From contig JAITTA010000249.1 of assembly GCA_031287395.1 (NCBI GenBank), forward strand, positions 1 to 14,486: a stretch of 14,486 bases of DNA. Reading direction: 5' to 3'. Below are positions 6,446 to 14,486 of the stretch, piece after piece. The notes under the pieces were generated by a model that worked only from the letters and a program-made list of their open reading frames with translations, ran no database searches and was not told the DNA's origin. How positions within the stretch are numbered: position 1 is the stretch's first letter; every line of letters begins with the position of its first letter. The position numbers were made by a program, and so were the translations under genes. Source of the DNA: Dysgonamonadaceae bacterium (GTDB lineage: Bacteria; Bacteroidota; Bacteroidia; Bacteroidales; Azobacteroidaceae).

Positions 6446-9004
6446 ATGAAAAATGTTTTAATTCTTTTCGCTACCTGTTGCTTCCTTTCCGGATGTACAA
6501 ACAATTCCGAAAATGTAAAAAGATTCCATAACGACCTCAGGGCTCCGGCTTTCCCGTTGGTGACCATCGACCCCTACACCTCTGCCTGGTCGTTTTCCGA
6601 CAAGTTATACGAAAGTTCCGTAAAACATTGGACCGGAGAAAATTTTCCTTTGATTGGAGCCATCCGGGTCGATGGAAAGATTTACCGTTTTATGGGCGAA
6701 GAAATGATTCCGCCCCTGATCGTTTCGCCTACTGCAGAACAAGGCGAATGGGATGGAAAATACAGTATGACAAAACCTTCGGCCGGATGGGAAAAACCGG
6801 GATTCAATGATTCCGGGTGGGAATCCGGAACCGGAGGATTCGGCTCCATGGATGAAATCGTTTTAAGTACGCTGGAAGTATGCAGGTTATCGACGCCAAC
6901 ACCGGCTAAAATTCCGAAACAAGTCGTCAACACACTTTGGGACAAAGAAAACAGCGAAATATGGGTTCGTCGGGAAATAGAATTAAACGAAGATCTTGCC
7001 GGGAAAAAAGTTTTTCTGGAATATTCCCATGACGACGATTTCGAATTGTACGTCAACGGTATCGAAGTAGTAAATACCGGTTACACCTGGAGAAAGAACG
7101 TGATCGTCCAACTACCGGAAAATGCCGTACAAACTTTAAAGAAAGGGAAAAATATCCTGGCAGCCCATTGCCGTAATAGAACAAACGGTGCTCTGGTAGA
7201 TTTCGGGTTAAGCGTCGAAGCTCCGGTTCAACGCTACATGGATCAGACAGCAGAACAAAAATCGGTCGATGTACAACCGACTCAGACACGATATACCTTT
7301 ACCTGCGGCCCGGTCGATCTGGAAGTGACATTCACCGCCCCATTATTACCGGATGACCTGGAACTGGTATCCCGCCCCGTCAATTATATTTCTTATAAAG
7401 TAAATGTAACCGACAATCAACCGCACGGCGTGGAAATGTATTTCGAAGCCGCTCCCAACTGGGCTATCAACAAATCTTACCAGGCTACACATTCCGAAAC
7501 GATCGAACAGGGACAACTGGTATTCCTGAAAACCGGAAGCGTGGAGCAATTGGTTTTATGCAGAAAAGGAGATGACGTACGTATCGACTGGGGACATTTC
7601 TATTTGTGCTGCGAAAAAGAAAATACAAGCTATGCTACCGGCGACGGATACAGCTTACGTCAAAGTTTCGGACAACACGGGAAAATCCAATCCGACACCA
7701 TCATTCAATCATCTAATCACAACAACCTGGGAGTCGTTCAGTCCTTGGGAAAAGTCAATAAAAGCGTCTCAGGGAAAGTTCTTATCGGATACGATGATAT
7801 CTACTCCATCCAATATTTCGGAGAAAACCTGCGTCCGTACTGGAACTCCGACGGAAAGAAAGACATTTTCAATGCCTTTTCACAGGCTTACCGGGATTAT
7901 AACAAATTGATCAAAGCCTGTAATGATTTTGACTACCAAATGATGTCCGACGCTACCCGTGCGGGTGGAAAACAATACGCCGAACTCTGCGCCCTGGCAT
8001 ACAGACAATCCGTGTGCGCACACAAATTAGTAAAAGCCACGAACGGAGACCTGCTCTTCCTGTCAAAAGAAAATTTCAGTAACGGCTCCATCGGTACGGT
8101 CGATATCGCCTACCCTTCCGCCCCCTTGTTTTTACTTTACAATACCGAACTGGCAAAAGGTTTGCTCAATCCTATTTTCTATTACAGTGAAAGCGGAAAA
8201 TGGGACAAACCGTTTGCCGCCCATGACGTGGGAACTTATCCCTTGGCTAACGGGCAAACCTATGGGGGAGATATGCCCGTGGAAGAAACCGGAAATATGC
8301 TGATCCTGACGGCGGCCATTGCCGCAATGGAAGGAAACGCCGATTATGCCGCAAAACATTGGAACATACTGACTACCTGGACCGATTATCTGGTTGAGAA
8401 AGGATTGGACCCGGAAAGCCAATTATGTACCGATGACTTTGCCGGACATTTCGCGCACAACACCAATCTTTCCATTAAAGCGATACTCGGAATTGCTTCA
8501 TACGGAAAACTAGCCGGGATGTCAGGCAAAAAAGAAGTGGCGGAAAAATATACCGCACAAGCCAAAAGCATGGCTCAGGAATGGATAAAAATGGCCGACG
8601 ACGGAGACCATTACCGTCTTACCTTTGATCAACCCGGAACTTGGAGCCAGAAATACAATCTGGTCTGGAACAAATTGATGAAAATGAATATTTTCCCGGA
8701 TTCCGTTGCGGAAAAAGAAATATTATTCTATCTGACAAAACAGAACACATACGGTTTGCCGCTGGACAACCGTGAAGCTTATACCAAATCGGACTGGATT
8801 ATCTGGACGGCAACCATGGCTCACGACAAGGAAACTTTTGAAAAATTCATTCTTCCTGTCCACAAATTTATGAACGAAACGGTCGATCGTATGCCTATGA
8901 CCGACTGGTACTGGACGGACAAGCCCAACCAACGCGGATTCCGGGCGAGATCGGTAGTCGGAGGCTATTTTATCAAAATGCTGGAGGAAAAAATTAAAAA
9001 TTGA
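6446..9004 (+). CDS. Glutaminase-A-like DUF4964/DUF5127/DUF4965/DUF1793 lipoprotein with inserted jelly-roll domain
   Basis: This 852-residue protein starts with a lipoprotein signal (lipobox LSGC, C17), so it is probably membrane-anchored and faces the periplasm or the cell surface. Residues about 28-95 (RAPAFPLVTIDPYTSAWS) fit DUF4964. Residues about 100-260 form an inserted beta-sandwich resembling the jelly-roll of GH2-type enzymes (WEKPGFNDSGWESGTGGFGS, IWVRREIELNED, HDDDFELYVNGIEV). DUF5127 follows (about 285-500), then the six-hairpin DUF4965/DUF1793 part with AHDVGTYPLANGQTYGGDMPVEETGNM (E613, E614) and TDDFAGHFAHNTNLSIKAI (D663, D664). The family name derives from fungal glutaminase A, but in a PUL and with an (alpha/alpha)6-type fold a glycosidase role is plausible; this is inference. 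The gene is divergent from the HTCC and leads an operon with the GH127 gene. Confidence 0.85.
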   Translation: MKNVLILFATCCFLSGCTNNSENVKRFHNDLRAPAFPLVTIDPYTSAWSFSDKLYESSVKHWTGENFPLIGAIRVDGKIYRFMGEEMIPPLIVSPTAEQGEWDGKYSMTKPSAGWEKPGFNDSGWESGTGGFGSMDEIVLSTLEVCRLSTPTPAKIPKQVVNTLWDKENSEIWVRREIELNEDLAGKKVFLEYSHDDDFELYVNGIEVVNTGYTWRKNVIVQLPENAVQTLKKGKNILAAHCRNRTNGALVDFGLSVEAPVQRYMDQTAEQKSVDVQPTQTRYTFTCGPVDLEVTFTAPLLPDDLELVSRPVNYISYKVNVTDNQPHGVEMYFEAAPNWAINKSYQATHSETIEQGQLVFLKTGSVEQLVLCRKGDDVRIDWGHFYLCCEKENTSYATGDGYSLRQSFGQHGKIQSDTIIQSSNHNNLGVVQSLGKVNKSVSGKVLIGYDDIYSIQYFGENLRPYWNSDGKKDIFNAFSQAYRDYNKLIKACNDFDYQMMSDATRAGGKQYAELCALAYRQSVCAHKLVKATNGDLLFLSKENFSNGSIGTVDIAYPSAPLFLLYNTELAKGLLNPIFYYSESGKWDKPFAAHDVGTYPLANGQTYGGDMPVEETGNMLILTAAIAAMEGNADYAAKHWNILTTWTDYLVEKGLDPESQLCTDDFAGHFAHNTNLSIKAILGIASYGKLAGMSGKKEVAEKYTAQAKSMAQEWIKMADDGDHYRLTFDQPGTWSQKYNLVWNKLMKMNIFPDSVAEKEILFYLTKQNTYGLPLDNREAYTKSDWIIWTATMAHDKETFEKFILPVHKFMNETVDRMPMTDWYWTDKPNQRGFRARSVVGGYFIKMLEEKIKN

Positions 9005-9023
9005 AAATCATACCCGGAAATCC

Positions 9024-9058
9024 CCGTAAGGGCTTAATATTTTAAGCCCCTACTACGG
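9024..9058 (+). repeat. Intercistronic stem-loop between the DUF4965 and GH127 genes
   Basis: GGGCTTAA (9030-9037) pairs perfectly with TTAAGCCC (9042-9049) across a TATT loop, and CCGTA (9024-9028) pairs with TACGG (9054-9058) after a small asymmetric internal loop. No T-run follows, so it is unlikely to be a strong terminator. It could be an mRNA-stability or differential-expression element, or one copy of a dispersed palindromic repeat. Confidence 0.55.
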
Positions 9059-9081
9059 TGAAAATAATCATCAATAATCTT

Positions 9082-11118
9082 ATGAAAAATTGGTTGTTAA
9101 CAATTGTTTTTATTTCGCTTTGGTCTCCCTGTTCCGGTACGGATACGAATCCGACGGTCGGCGAAGAAACACTGATTCCCGTACCGTTTCAGGATGTAAT
9201 ATTACAGGATTGTTTCTGGCTTCCCCGGTTAAAAACGCAGAAGCAAACACTGGTGCCCTTTGCCCTGGATAAAACCCGTCCTGCAGTTGAAAACCTGAAA
9301 AAAACGGCTGATTATTTGAAAGGGATAAAAGGAGAACTACCCTTCCCTCACCGCTATATCGCTTCCGATCTGTATAAAGTGATGGAAGGCGCCGCTTATT
9401 TGCTGACACTGGAAAAAGACACCGCCCTGGAACATCGGATGGACGAAATTATCGACATCATCTCCGATGCCCAACAGGAAGACGGATACCATTATGAATC
9501 GCATATTACCGGCGTTTCAAAAAATACGGAACACCAGGGAGGAGGAGGAATGGGCGATAAACCCTACTCCTGGGTCGTTCACAGCCATGAATTATACAAT
9601 ATGGGACACCTATACGAAGCCGCCGTAGCTTATTATCAGGCGACAGGAAAGGACAAATGGCTGAAAGTAGCCACAAAAAATGCAAACCATATCTTTCATG
9701 TCTTTTTTGAAGGAGATCCGGCATATAACGACGGGAAACCCGTTAACCAGGCTCCCGGGCACGAAGAAATCGAACTGGCTCTGGTAAAACTTTACCGTGT
9801 TACCGGCGATTCTCTTTACCTCAGCCTGGCCAAACGCTTCATTGATATCCGGGGGGTCACTTATAAACCCGAAGGGAAAGGAGTGATGGCTCCCGAATAT
9901 GCCCAGCAACACCTCCCGGTCAGGGAACAGACAAAAGCGGTAGGACATTCCGTAAGAGCCGTCTATCTTTATTCCGGAATGGCCGATGTGAGCGCACAAA
10001 CAGGAGATACCAGTCTTCGTCCGGCATTAGACAGTATCTGGCACAACATCGTCGATACCCGGATGCATATCACGGGAGGCTTAGGCGCCATTCACGGCAT
10101 CGAAGGTTTCGGCCCCGAATACGTTTTACCCAACAAAGACGCTTACAATGAGACTTGTGCCGCCGTAGGAAATGTATTTTTCAACCACAGGATGTTCCTG
10201 ATGGAAAAAGACGGTAAATACATGGACGTCGCTGAAGTGGCCTTATTCAACAATGTTCTGGCCGGTGTCAATTTGGAAGGAAATAAATTTTTCTATGTCA
10301 ATCCGCTGGAAGCCGACGGAGAAACAGCTTTCAACCACGGACACAAAGGACGTTCTCCCTGGTTTGGAACCGCCTGCTGTCCATCCAATATCGCCCGTTT
10401 GATTCCCCAGGTTCCGGGTTTGCTTTATGCCTACGCCGGTGATGAAATCTATTGCTCTTTCTATGCCGGGAGTACGGTTGAAATTCCTCTGAAAGAAGGG
10501 AAAATAAAAGTTATTCAGACAACAAATTACCCTTTTGATGAAAAAATCGAATTCCGGGTAGTTCCTCAACAAAATAAAAAGGAGTTTACCATGCGGTTTC
10601 GCATCCCTACATGGACGGGAAAACAATTTGTCCCGGGAGAGTTGTACCGATACAATAATGAATCGCCCGAACACTGGGAAGTTCGTCTGAACGGAAAAAA
10701 ACTGAATGTCCCGGTCAAAAACGGCTATATCTCCCTTCGCCGGAAGTGGAAGGTAAATGATAAAGTGGAATTGTATCTGCCTATGCCGGTGCGTTATAAT
10801 AGCGCCATTGAAAAAGTTGAAGCAGACCGCAACCGGATCTGTGTCACCAGAGGTCCATTGGTTTATTGCGCAGAAGCTGCAGATAACCATTTTTCCGTAC
10901 AGTCGGCACATCTTGATAATATACCATCGAAAAGTTCCGTCTATCCATCCGGAAACGGCCCTCTTACCGGGATTGATTTTATCCGGATTTCCGCAAAAAC
11001 TACCGGAAACAATAAAAATGGTCCGAACGAAGACGTTTTTCTAACATTGGTTCCTTATTATGCATGGAATAACCGGGGAGAGAACGCTATGATTGTCTGG
11101 ATTCCGAAATCTGAATGA
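9082..11118 (+). CDS. GH127 beta-L-arabinofuranosidase-family enzyme, secreted
   Basis: This 678-residue enzyme belongs to GH127 (PF07944), retaining enzymes that use a zinc-bound cysteine nucleophile and in characterised members remove beta-L-arabinofuranose (one relative acts on aceric acid). The start at 9082 gives a signal peptide (MKNWLLTIVFISLWSPCSG); a GTG eight codons upstream at 9058 overlaps the stem-loop and is less likely. The whole active-site set is visible: E341 (GIEGFG) as acid/base, E357 and C359 (YNETCA), and C432-C433 (TACCPSN). The 16-residue spacing from E341 to E357 matches that of the characterised bifidobacterial enzyme HypBA1. The N-terminal (alpha/alpha)6 barrel is followed by beta-sandwich domains (RGPLVYCAE near 590). 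It is 77 bp after the DUF4965 gene and probably in the same operon. Substrate linkage cannot be fixed from sequence alone. Confidence 0.92.
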   Translation: MKNWLLTIVFISLWSPCSGTDTNPTVGEETLIPVPFQDVILQDCFWLPRLKTQKQTLVPFALDKTRPAVENLKKTADYLKGIKGELPFPHRYIASDLYKVMEGAAYLLTLEKDTALEHRMDEIIDIISDAQQEDGYHYESHITGVSKNTEHQGGGGMGDKPYSWVVHSHELYNMGHLYEAAVAYYQATGKDKWLKVATKNANHIFHVFFEGDPAYNDGKPVNQAPGHEEIELALVKLYRVTGDSLYLSLAKRFIDIRGVTYKPEGKGVMAPEYAQQHLPVREQTKAVGHSVRAVYLYSGMADVSAQTGDTSLRPALDSIWHNIVDTRMHITGGLGAIHGIEGFGPEYVLPNKDAYNETCAAVGNVFFNHRMFLMEKDGKYMDVAEVALFNNVLAGVNLEGNKFFYVNPLEADGETAFNHGHKGRSPWFGTACCPSNIARLIPQVPGLLYAYAGDEIYCSFYAGSTVEIPLKEGKIKVIQTTNYPFDEKIEFRVVPQQNKKEFTMRFRIPTWTGKQFVPGELYRYNNESPEHWEVRLNGKKLNVPVKNGYISLRRKWKVNDKVELYLPMPVRYNSAIEKVEADRNRICVTRGPLVYCAEAADNHFSVQSAHLDNIPSKSSVYPSGNGPLTGIDFIRISAKTTGNNKNGPNEDVFLTLVPYYAWNNRGENAMIVWIPKSE

Positions 11119-11131
11119 AAATTAGTAGTCA

Positions 11132-11182
11132 TTGACAAGATTTTTACATCTTCTTGCTAAAAATATATTTAATTTTACAAAA
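11132..11182 (+). promoter_or_regulatory. Candidate operator/promoter upstream of the susC leader
   Basis: TTGACAAGATTTTTA (11132-11146) is identical to 15 bases in front of the DUF4965 gene. TCTTGCTAAAAA (11152-11163), read in reverse, is TTTTTAGCAAGA, an imperfect inverted copy of the same half-site. TAATTTTACAAA (11170-11181) also repeats, but here it lies after both half-sites instead of between them. The shared blocks suggest a common regulator, most simply the HTCC of this locus. The distance to susC is over 400 bases, so a transcript from here would have a long leader. Confidence 0.45.
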
Positions 11183-11200
11183 TAATTTTAAATACAATTT

Positions 11201-11486
<286 letters not shown>

Positions 11487-11488
<2 letters not shown>

Positions 11489-11536
11489 ATAACAAGGCTT
11501 GGATAGAAAATTTTTTCTATCCAAGCCTTGTTATTT
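11487..11536 (+). terminator. Perfect hairpin with 24-bp arms, terminator or attenuator upstream of susC
   Basis: The left arm (11487-11510, core AACAAGGCTTGGATAGAAAA) and the right arm (11513-11536) are perfectly complementary with only TT between them; the innermost A/T pairs would open as the loop. T-rich sequence in and just after the right arm (TTATTTT) fits an intrinsic terminator, and the A-rich left flank would let it work in both directions. It lies 58 bases before the susC ATG, so it either ends the upstream operon transcript or sits in the susC leader as an attenuator. Confidence 0.65.
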
Positions 11537-11594
11537 TCTATAAACCAAATTCATAAGTATAAAAATTTATTTATTTCATTTAAATTCACATTTT

Positions 11595-14486
11595 ATGGTT
11601 AACTTTAAAAACAACGGAAAAAGTATGAGGAAACTGCTTTTCTTGTTAGTTTTATTTCTAACTGGAGAAGCCTTTTTTTCCCATGTTTTTGCAGATGAAA
11701 AATCTGCAATGGTTATACAACAACAAGTTGTAGAAATAACAGGGACTGTAAAAGATGCTGCGGGAGAGGCCCTTGTGGGTGTCAGCATCGTTGTAGACGG
11801 TACCTCTACCGGCACATCAACCGATGTCGACGGACGTTTTTCTTTGAAAACATCAACCGATGTGACTCTGAAAATTTCTTATGTAGGTTATCTTCCACAA
11901 ACCGTCAAATTGAATGGTCGAAACAAGATTGACATTGTTATGAAAGAAGATGCCTTAAATCTGAACGAAGTGGTGGTGGTCGCTTACGGCGCCCAGAAAA
12001 AGGCCACCCTAACCGGAGCTATCTCATCCGTCATGTCCGACGAAATTTCCCGTTCGGCAGCGACAACCACCTCAGGAGCCCTGGCCGGTAAAATTGCAGG
12101 AGTCAACAGCCGTATGACGGACGGACGCCCCGGAGCCAGTACGAAAGTCAACATCCGCAACATGGGCACGCCCTTGTATGTGATCGATGGCGTGCAAAAA
12201 GACGAAGGACAATTCAACAACATTGATTTCAACGACATCGAATCCATTTCGATTCTGAAAGACGCCAGCGCCTCCATCTATGGTATGAGGGCGGCTAACG
12301 GAGTAGTGGTAGTACAGACCAAACGCGGGAATCGCAATGCGAAGAATGCCATCAACATCAATTCTTATTACGGATGGCAGGATATGTTTCGGTTCCCAGA
12401 ACCTGCAGATGCCCCGACTTATATCAGCAGCTGGATGCAATCGGATGCCATCAAAGGCAATACGCCCCGCTACACGAAAGAAGACCTGGCTAAATGGACG
12501 CAGGGAACGGAAAAAGGATACCGGCCTTTCGACTGGTACGACTATATCCTGAATACTTCTCCCCAGTGGTATGTTGGAGCCAACGGATCGGGAGGTTCCG
12601 AAAAAATCAATTACTATTTTGCCCTCAGCCACATCGACCAGGACGACATCATGCTCAATTACGGCGGCTTCTACCGGACCAATACCCAGTTGAACATCGA
12701 TGCCAATGTAAGTGAAAAATTGAAATTCGGCGCCAGTTTCAACGGACGTATCGAAAAAAGGGAACAACCGGGCGTTCCTGGAGGAGACGACATCTGGCAA
12801 GGGTTGTTCGCCATCTACAGGAACCTGCCTATGGCTCGTCCTTTTGCCAACGATAATCCCAAATATCCGGCAAGAACTTCAAATAACACCGAAGTCAATT
12901 TCGGTATGCTCAATTACGATCTTTCCGGTAGATTTACAAATACTTGGCGTGTAGGACAATTGAACTTCAACGGAGAATATGAAATTATCAAAGGATTGAA
13001 AGCGATCGGTAAATTCGGTTACTACTTAGCTCAACAATGGCTGGATAACCAGGAATACACCTATAAACTTTACGGATACGACGAAGCGACCGATACTTAC
13101 CCTGTTGTTTTCAGTATGGACAATCCATGGCGTGAACGAGAAATCAGGAACGTGGAAGAAGTAACGGCACAATTCCATTTGACTTATGACAAACAATTCA
13201 ACAAACATAGCGTCAATGCGTTATTGGCTGCAGAAAGTATTACGCGCGATACACCCCGTTTCTGGGTTCACGACCGGCCCGCTTCTAATGCGCTGAGCCT
13301 GATTTACCTGCAAACCTTAGCCGAACTTACGGATGAAGGGAAAAGGACAGAGGCCCGGTTAGGATATGCCGGCCGTTTCAATTACAATTACGACTCCAAG
13401 TACCTGTTCGAATTTTCCGCCCGTTACGACGGGTCCTGGAAATTCCCGCCAAACCACCGCTGGGGTTTCTTTCCTTCAGCTTCGGTAGGATGGCGGATTT
13501 CCAGCGAAAACTTCTGGCAGAATTCATCCGTCAACAATACCGTAAACGACCTGAAATTCCGTGTATCTTACGGTTTGGTCGGTGACGACGGAGTCGGTAA
13601 TTACAGCGCTTTCGACTATATGACAGGTTATACCTATGGAAATGGCGGCGCTACCATCGATGGAACTTATATAAGGGGTACTGTACCAAGAGGTCTGCCT
13701 GTTACCACATTATCATGGATGGAAGCCAAAATTTTCGATGCAGGCTTGGACTTTTCTATGTTCGGCGGAAAATTAAGCGGTCAGATCGACTATTTCCACC
13801 GTTTACTCGATGGTATGTCTGAGAGACGTAACGACGTATTGATCCCGGCCGAAGTCGGATTCGATCTTCCTTACGAAAACCTCAATTCAAATGTTCATAC
13901 CGGGATGGACGGAATGTTGCAATGGCGCGATAAAATCAGCGATGTAAATTACAGAATCGGCGGAAATTTCACTTTTGCCCGCATGATCGACTGGGAACGT
14001 TATAAGCCGCGCCGCGGAAATTCATGGGACTATTACCGGAATAATATCAACCACCGTTATTCCTACCTGAACTGGGGTCTCCACGCTACCGGGCAATTCC
14101 AGTCGTGGGAAGAGATCGCCGCCTATGAAATCGACAACGACCGGCAGGGAAACCGTACTTTGCGTCCGGGTGATATCAAATACGAAGACATCAACGGCGA
14201 TAAACGTATCGACGGACTGGACGAACGACCCATCGGTTTCCGCGAAGGAGAAACTCCTTATATGAACTTTGCCCTCACATTGGGCGCCGAATGGAAAGGT
14301 TTCGATTTTGCCGCCGACTTTACGGGAGCTGCATACGCTTCTTATACCATGGACTGGGAAGCCCGGAACCCGTTCCACGACGGAGGTAACAATCCGCAAT
14401 ACTATATGTCCGACCAATGGCATCTGGCCGATCCGTCGGATGTTAACAGCGCTTTGATTCCGGGTAAATACCCGACTCTTCTCGAA
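11595..14486 (+). CDS. SusC-like TonB-dependent outer-membrane transporter, 3'-truncated
   Basis: This is the oligosaccharide importer of the locus: an outer-membrane beta-barrel that works with a SusD lipoprotein, which would be expected just downstream of the window. The frame is open from ATG 11595 to the window end (964 codons). A signal peptide ends about residue 33 (VFA before DEKS). A second in-frame ATG at 11625 (MRKLLFLLVLFL) has GGA eight bases upstream and is an alternative start. A carboxypeptidase-regulatory-like domain (about 48-120, ITGTVKDAAGEALVGVSI) leads to NEVVVVAYG (from residue 124), then the plug (about 130-245, TPLYVIDGVQ, ISILKDASASIYGMRAANGVVVVQTKRG) and the barrel. 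The motif RPGDIKYEDINGDKRIDGLDE is typical of SusC proteins. No STN domain is present, which fits control by an HTCC, not by an anti-sigma/ECF pair. Probably 50-130 residues are missing. Confidence 0.95.
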   Translation, partial: MVNFKNNGKSMRKLLFLLVLFLTGEAFFSHVFADEKSAMVIQQQVVEITGTVKDAAGEALVGVSIVVDGTSTGTSTDVDGRFSLKTSTDVTLKISYVGYLPQTVKLNGRNKIDIVMKEDALNLNEVVVVAYGAQKKATLTGAISSVMSDEISRSAATTTSGALAGKIAGVNSRMTDGRPGASTKVNIRNMGTPLYVIDGVQKDEGQFNNIDFNDIESISILKDASASIYGMRAANGVVVVQTKRGNRNAKNAININSYYGWQDMFRFPEPADAPTYISSWMQSDAIKGNTPRYTKEDLAKWTQGTEKGYRPFDWYDYILNTSPQWYVGANGSGGSEKINYYFALSHIDQDDIMLNYGGFYRTNTQLNIDANVSEKLKFGASFNGRIEKREQPGVPGGDDIWQGLFAIYRNLPMARPFANDNPKYPARTSNNTEVNFGMLNYDLSGRFTNTWRVGQLNFNGEYEIIKGLKAIGKFGYYLAQQWLDNQEYTYKLYGYDEATDTYPVVFSMDNPWREREIRNVEEVTAQFHLTYDKQFNKHSVNALLAAESITRDTPRFWVHDRPASNALSLIYLQTLAELTDEGKRTEARLGYAGRFNYNYDSKYLFEFSARYDGSWKFPPNHRWGFFPSASVGWRISSENFWQNSSVNNTVNDLKFRVSYGLVGDDGVGNYSAFDYMTGYTYGNGGATIDGTYIRGTVPRGLPVTTLSWMEAKIFDAGLDFSMFGGKLSGQIDYFHRLLDGMSERRNDVLIPAEVGFDLPYENLNSNVHTGMDGMLQWRDKISDVNYRIGGNFTFARMIDWERYKPRRGNSWDYYRNNINHRYSYLNWGLHATGQFQSWEEIAAYEIDNDRQGNRTLRPGDIKYEDINGDKRIDGLDERPIGFREGETPYMNFALTLGAEWKGFDFAADFTGAAYASYTMDWEARNPFHDGGNNPQYYMSDQWHLADPSDVNSALIPGKYPTLLE

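Noticed and set aside
9058..9081. GTG start for the GH127 gene
   Set aside because: It overlaps the end of the stem-loop and adds a polar tail before the signal peptide; ATG 9082 is a better start.
10243..10911. Antisense open frame (222 codons) opposite the GH127 gene
   Set aside because: It overlaps conserved GH127 sequence including the catalytic Cys pair; it has no domain, promoter or partner gene.
11921..11940. Further ACAAGATTGACA match to the operator-like motif
   Set aside because: It lies within SusC coding sequence, is only partial and has no inverted partner.
12072..12800. Long antisense open frame (242 codons) opposite susC
   Set aside because: It lies fully inside the strongly supported SusC plug and barrel coding sequence, has no recognisable domain and is a shadow of codon bias.

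Overview
The window looks like part of a polysaccharide utilisation locus (PUL) from a Bacteroidota bacterium, most likely a Bacteroidales member of a gut-type community. The grounds are a SusC-type TonB-dependent transporter, a hybrid two-component regulator (HTCC) of the class confined largely to this phylum, a perfect TAnnTTTG promoter element, the lack of strong Shine-Dalgarno sequences, and moderate-GC genes separated by very AT-rich spacers. Genus cannot be settled from the sequence.

Layout. (1) Positions 1-2170, plus strand: the 3' part of a PF07944 (DUF1680, beta-L-arabinofuranosidase-like) enzyme, followed 29 bp later by a secreted GH43 glycosidase. (2) 2175-6163, minus strand: an HTCC regulator that runs convergent to the GH43 gene with only 4 bp between the stop codons. 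Its reading frame is broken by an apparent 1-base deletion near 3446, giving 922-aa and 407-aa pieces. (3) 6164-6445: a divergent promoter region. (4) 6446-11118, plus strand: a lipoprotein of the glutaminase-A-like DUF4964/DUF5127/DUF4965/DUF1793 family carrying an inserted jelly-roll domain, then a classical GH127 enzyme with its complete catalytic cysteine/zinc set. (5) 11119-11594: a 476-bp AT-rich leader with an (AG)18 microsatellite, a doubtful small ORF and a perfect 24-bp-arm hairpin. (6) 11595 to the window end: a SusC-like outer-membrane transporter, cut off by the window edge after 964 residues.

How the parts fit. In such loci the HTCC senses a released oligosaccharide in the periplasm and switches on the transporter and enzyme genes. 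Two PF07944-family enzymes plus a GH43 suggest a substrate rich in L-arabinofuranose, such as arabinosylated plant glycoproteins or a pectic side chain; this is inference from family knowledge. The DUF4964/4965 gene and the SusC gene share an AT-rich inverted-repeat motif built on TTGACAAGATTTTTA, a good candidate for the HTCC operator. The points most worth checking are this shared motif, the HTCC frameshift, and the dinucleotide repeat plus hairpin upstream of susC.
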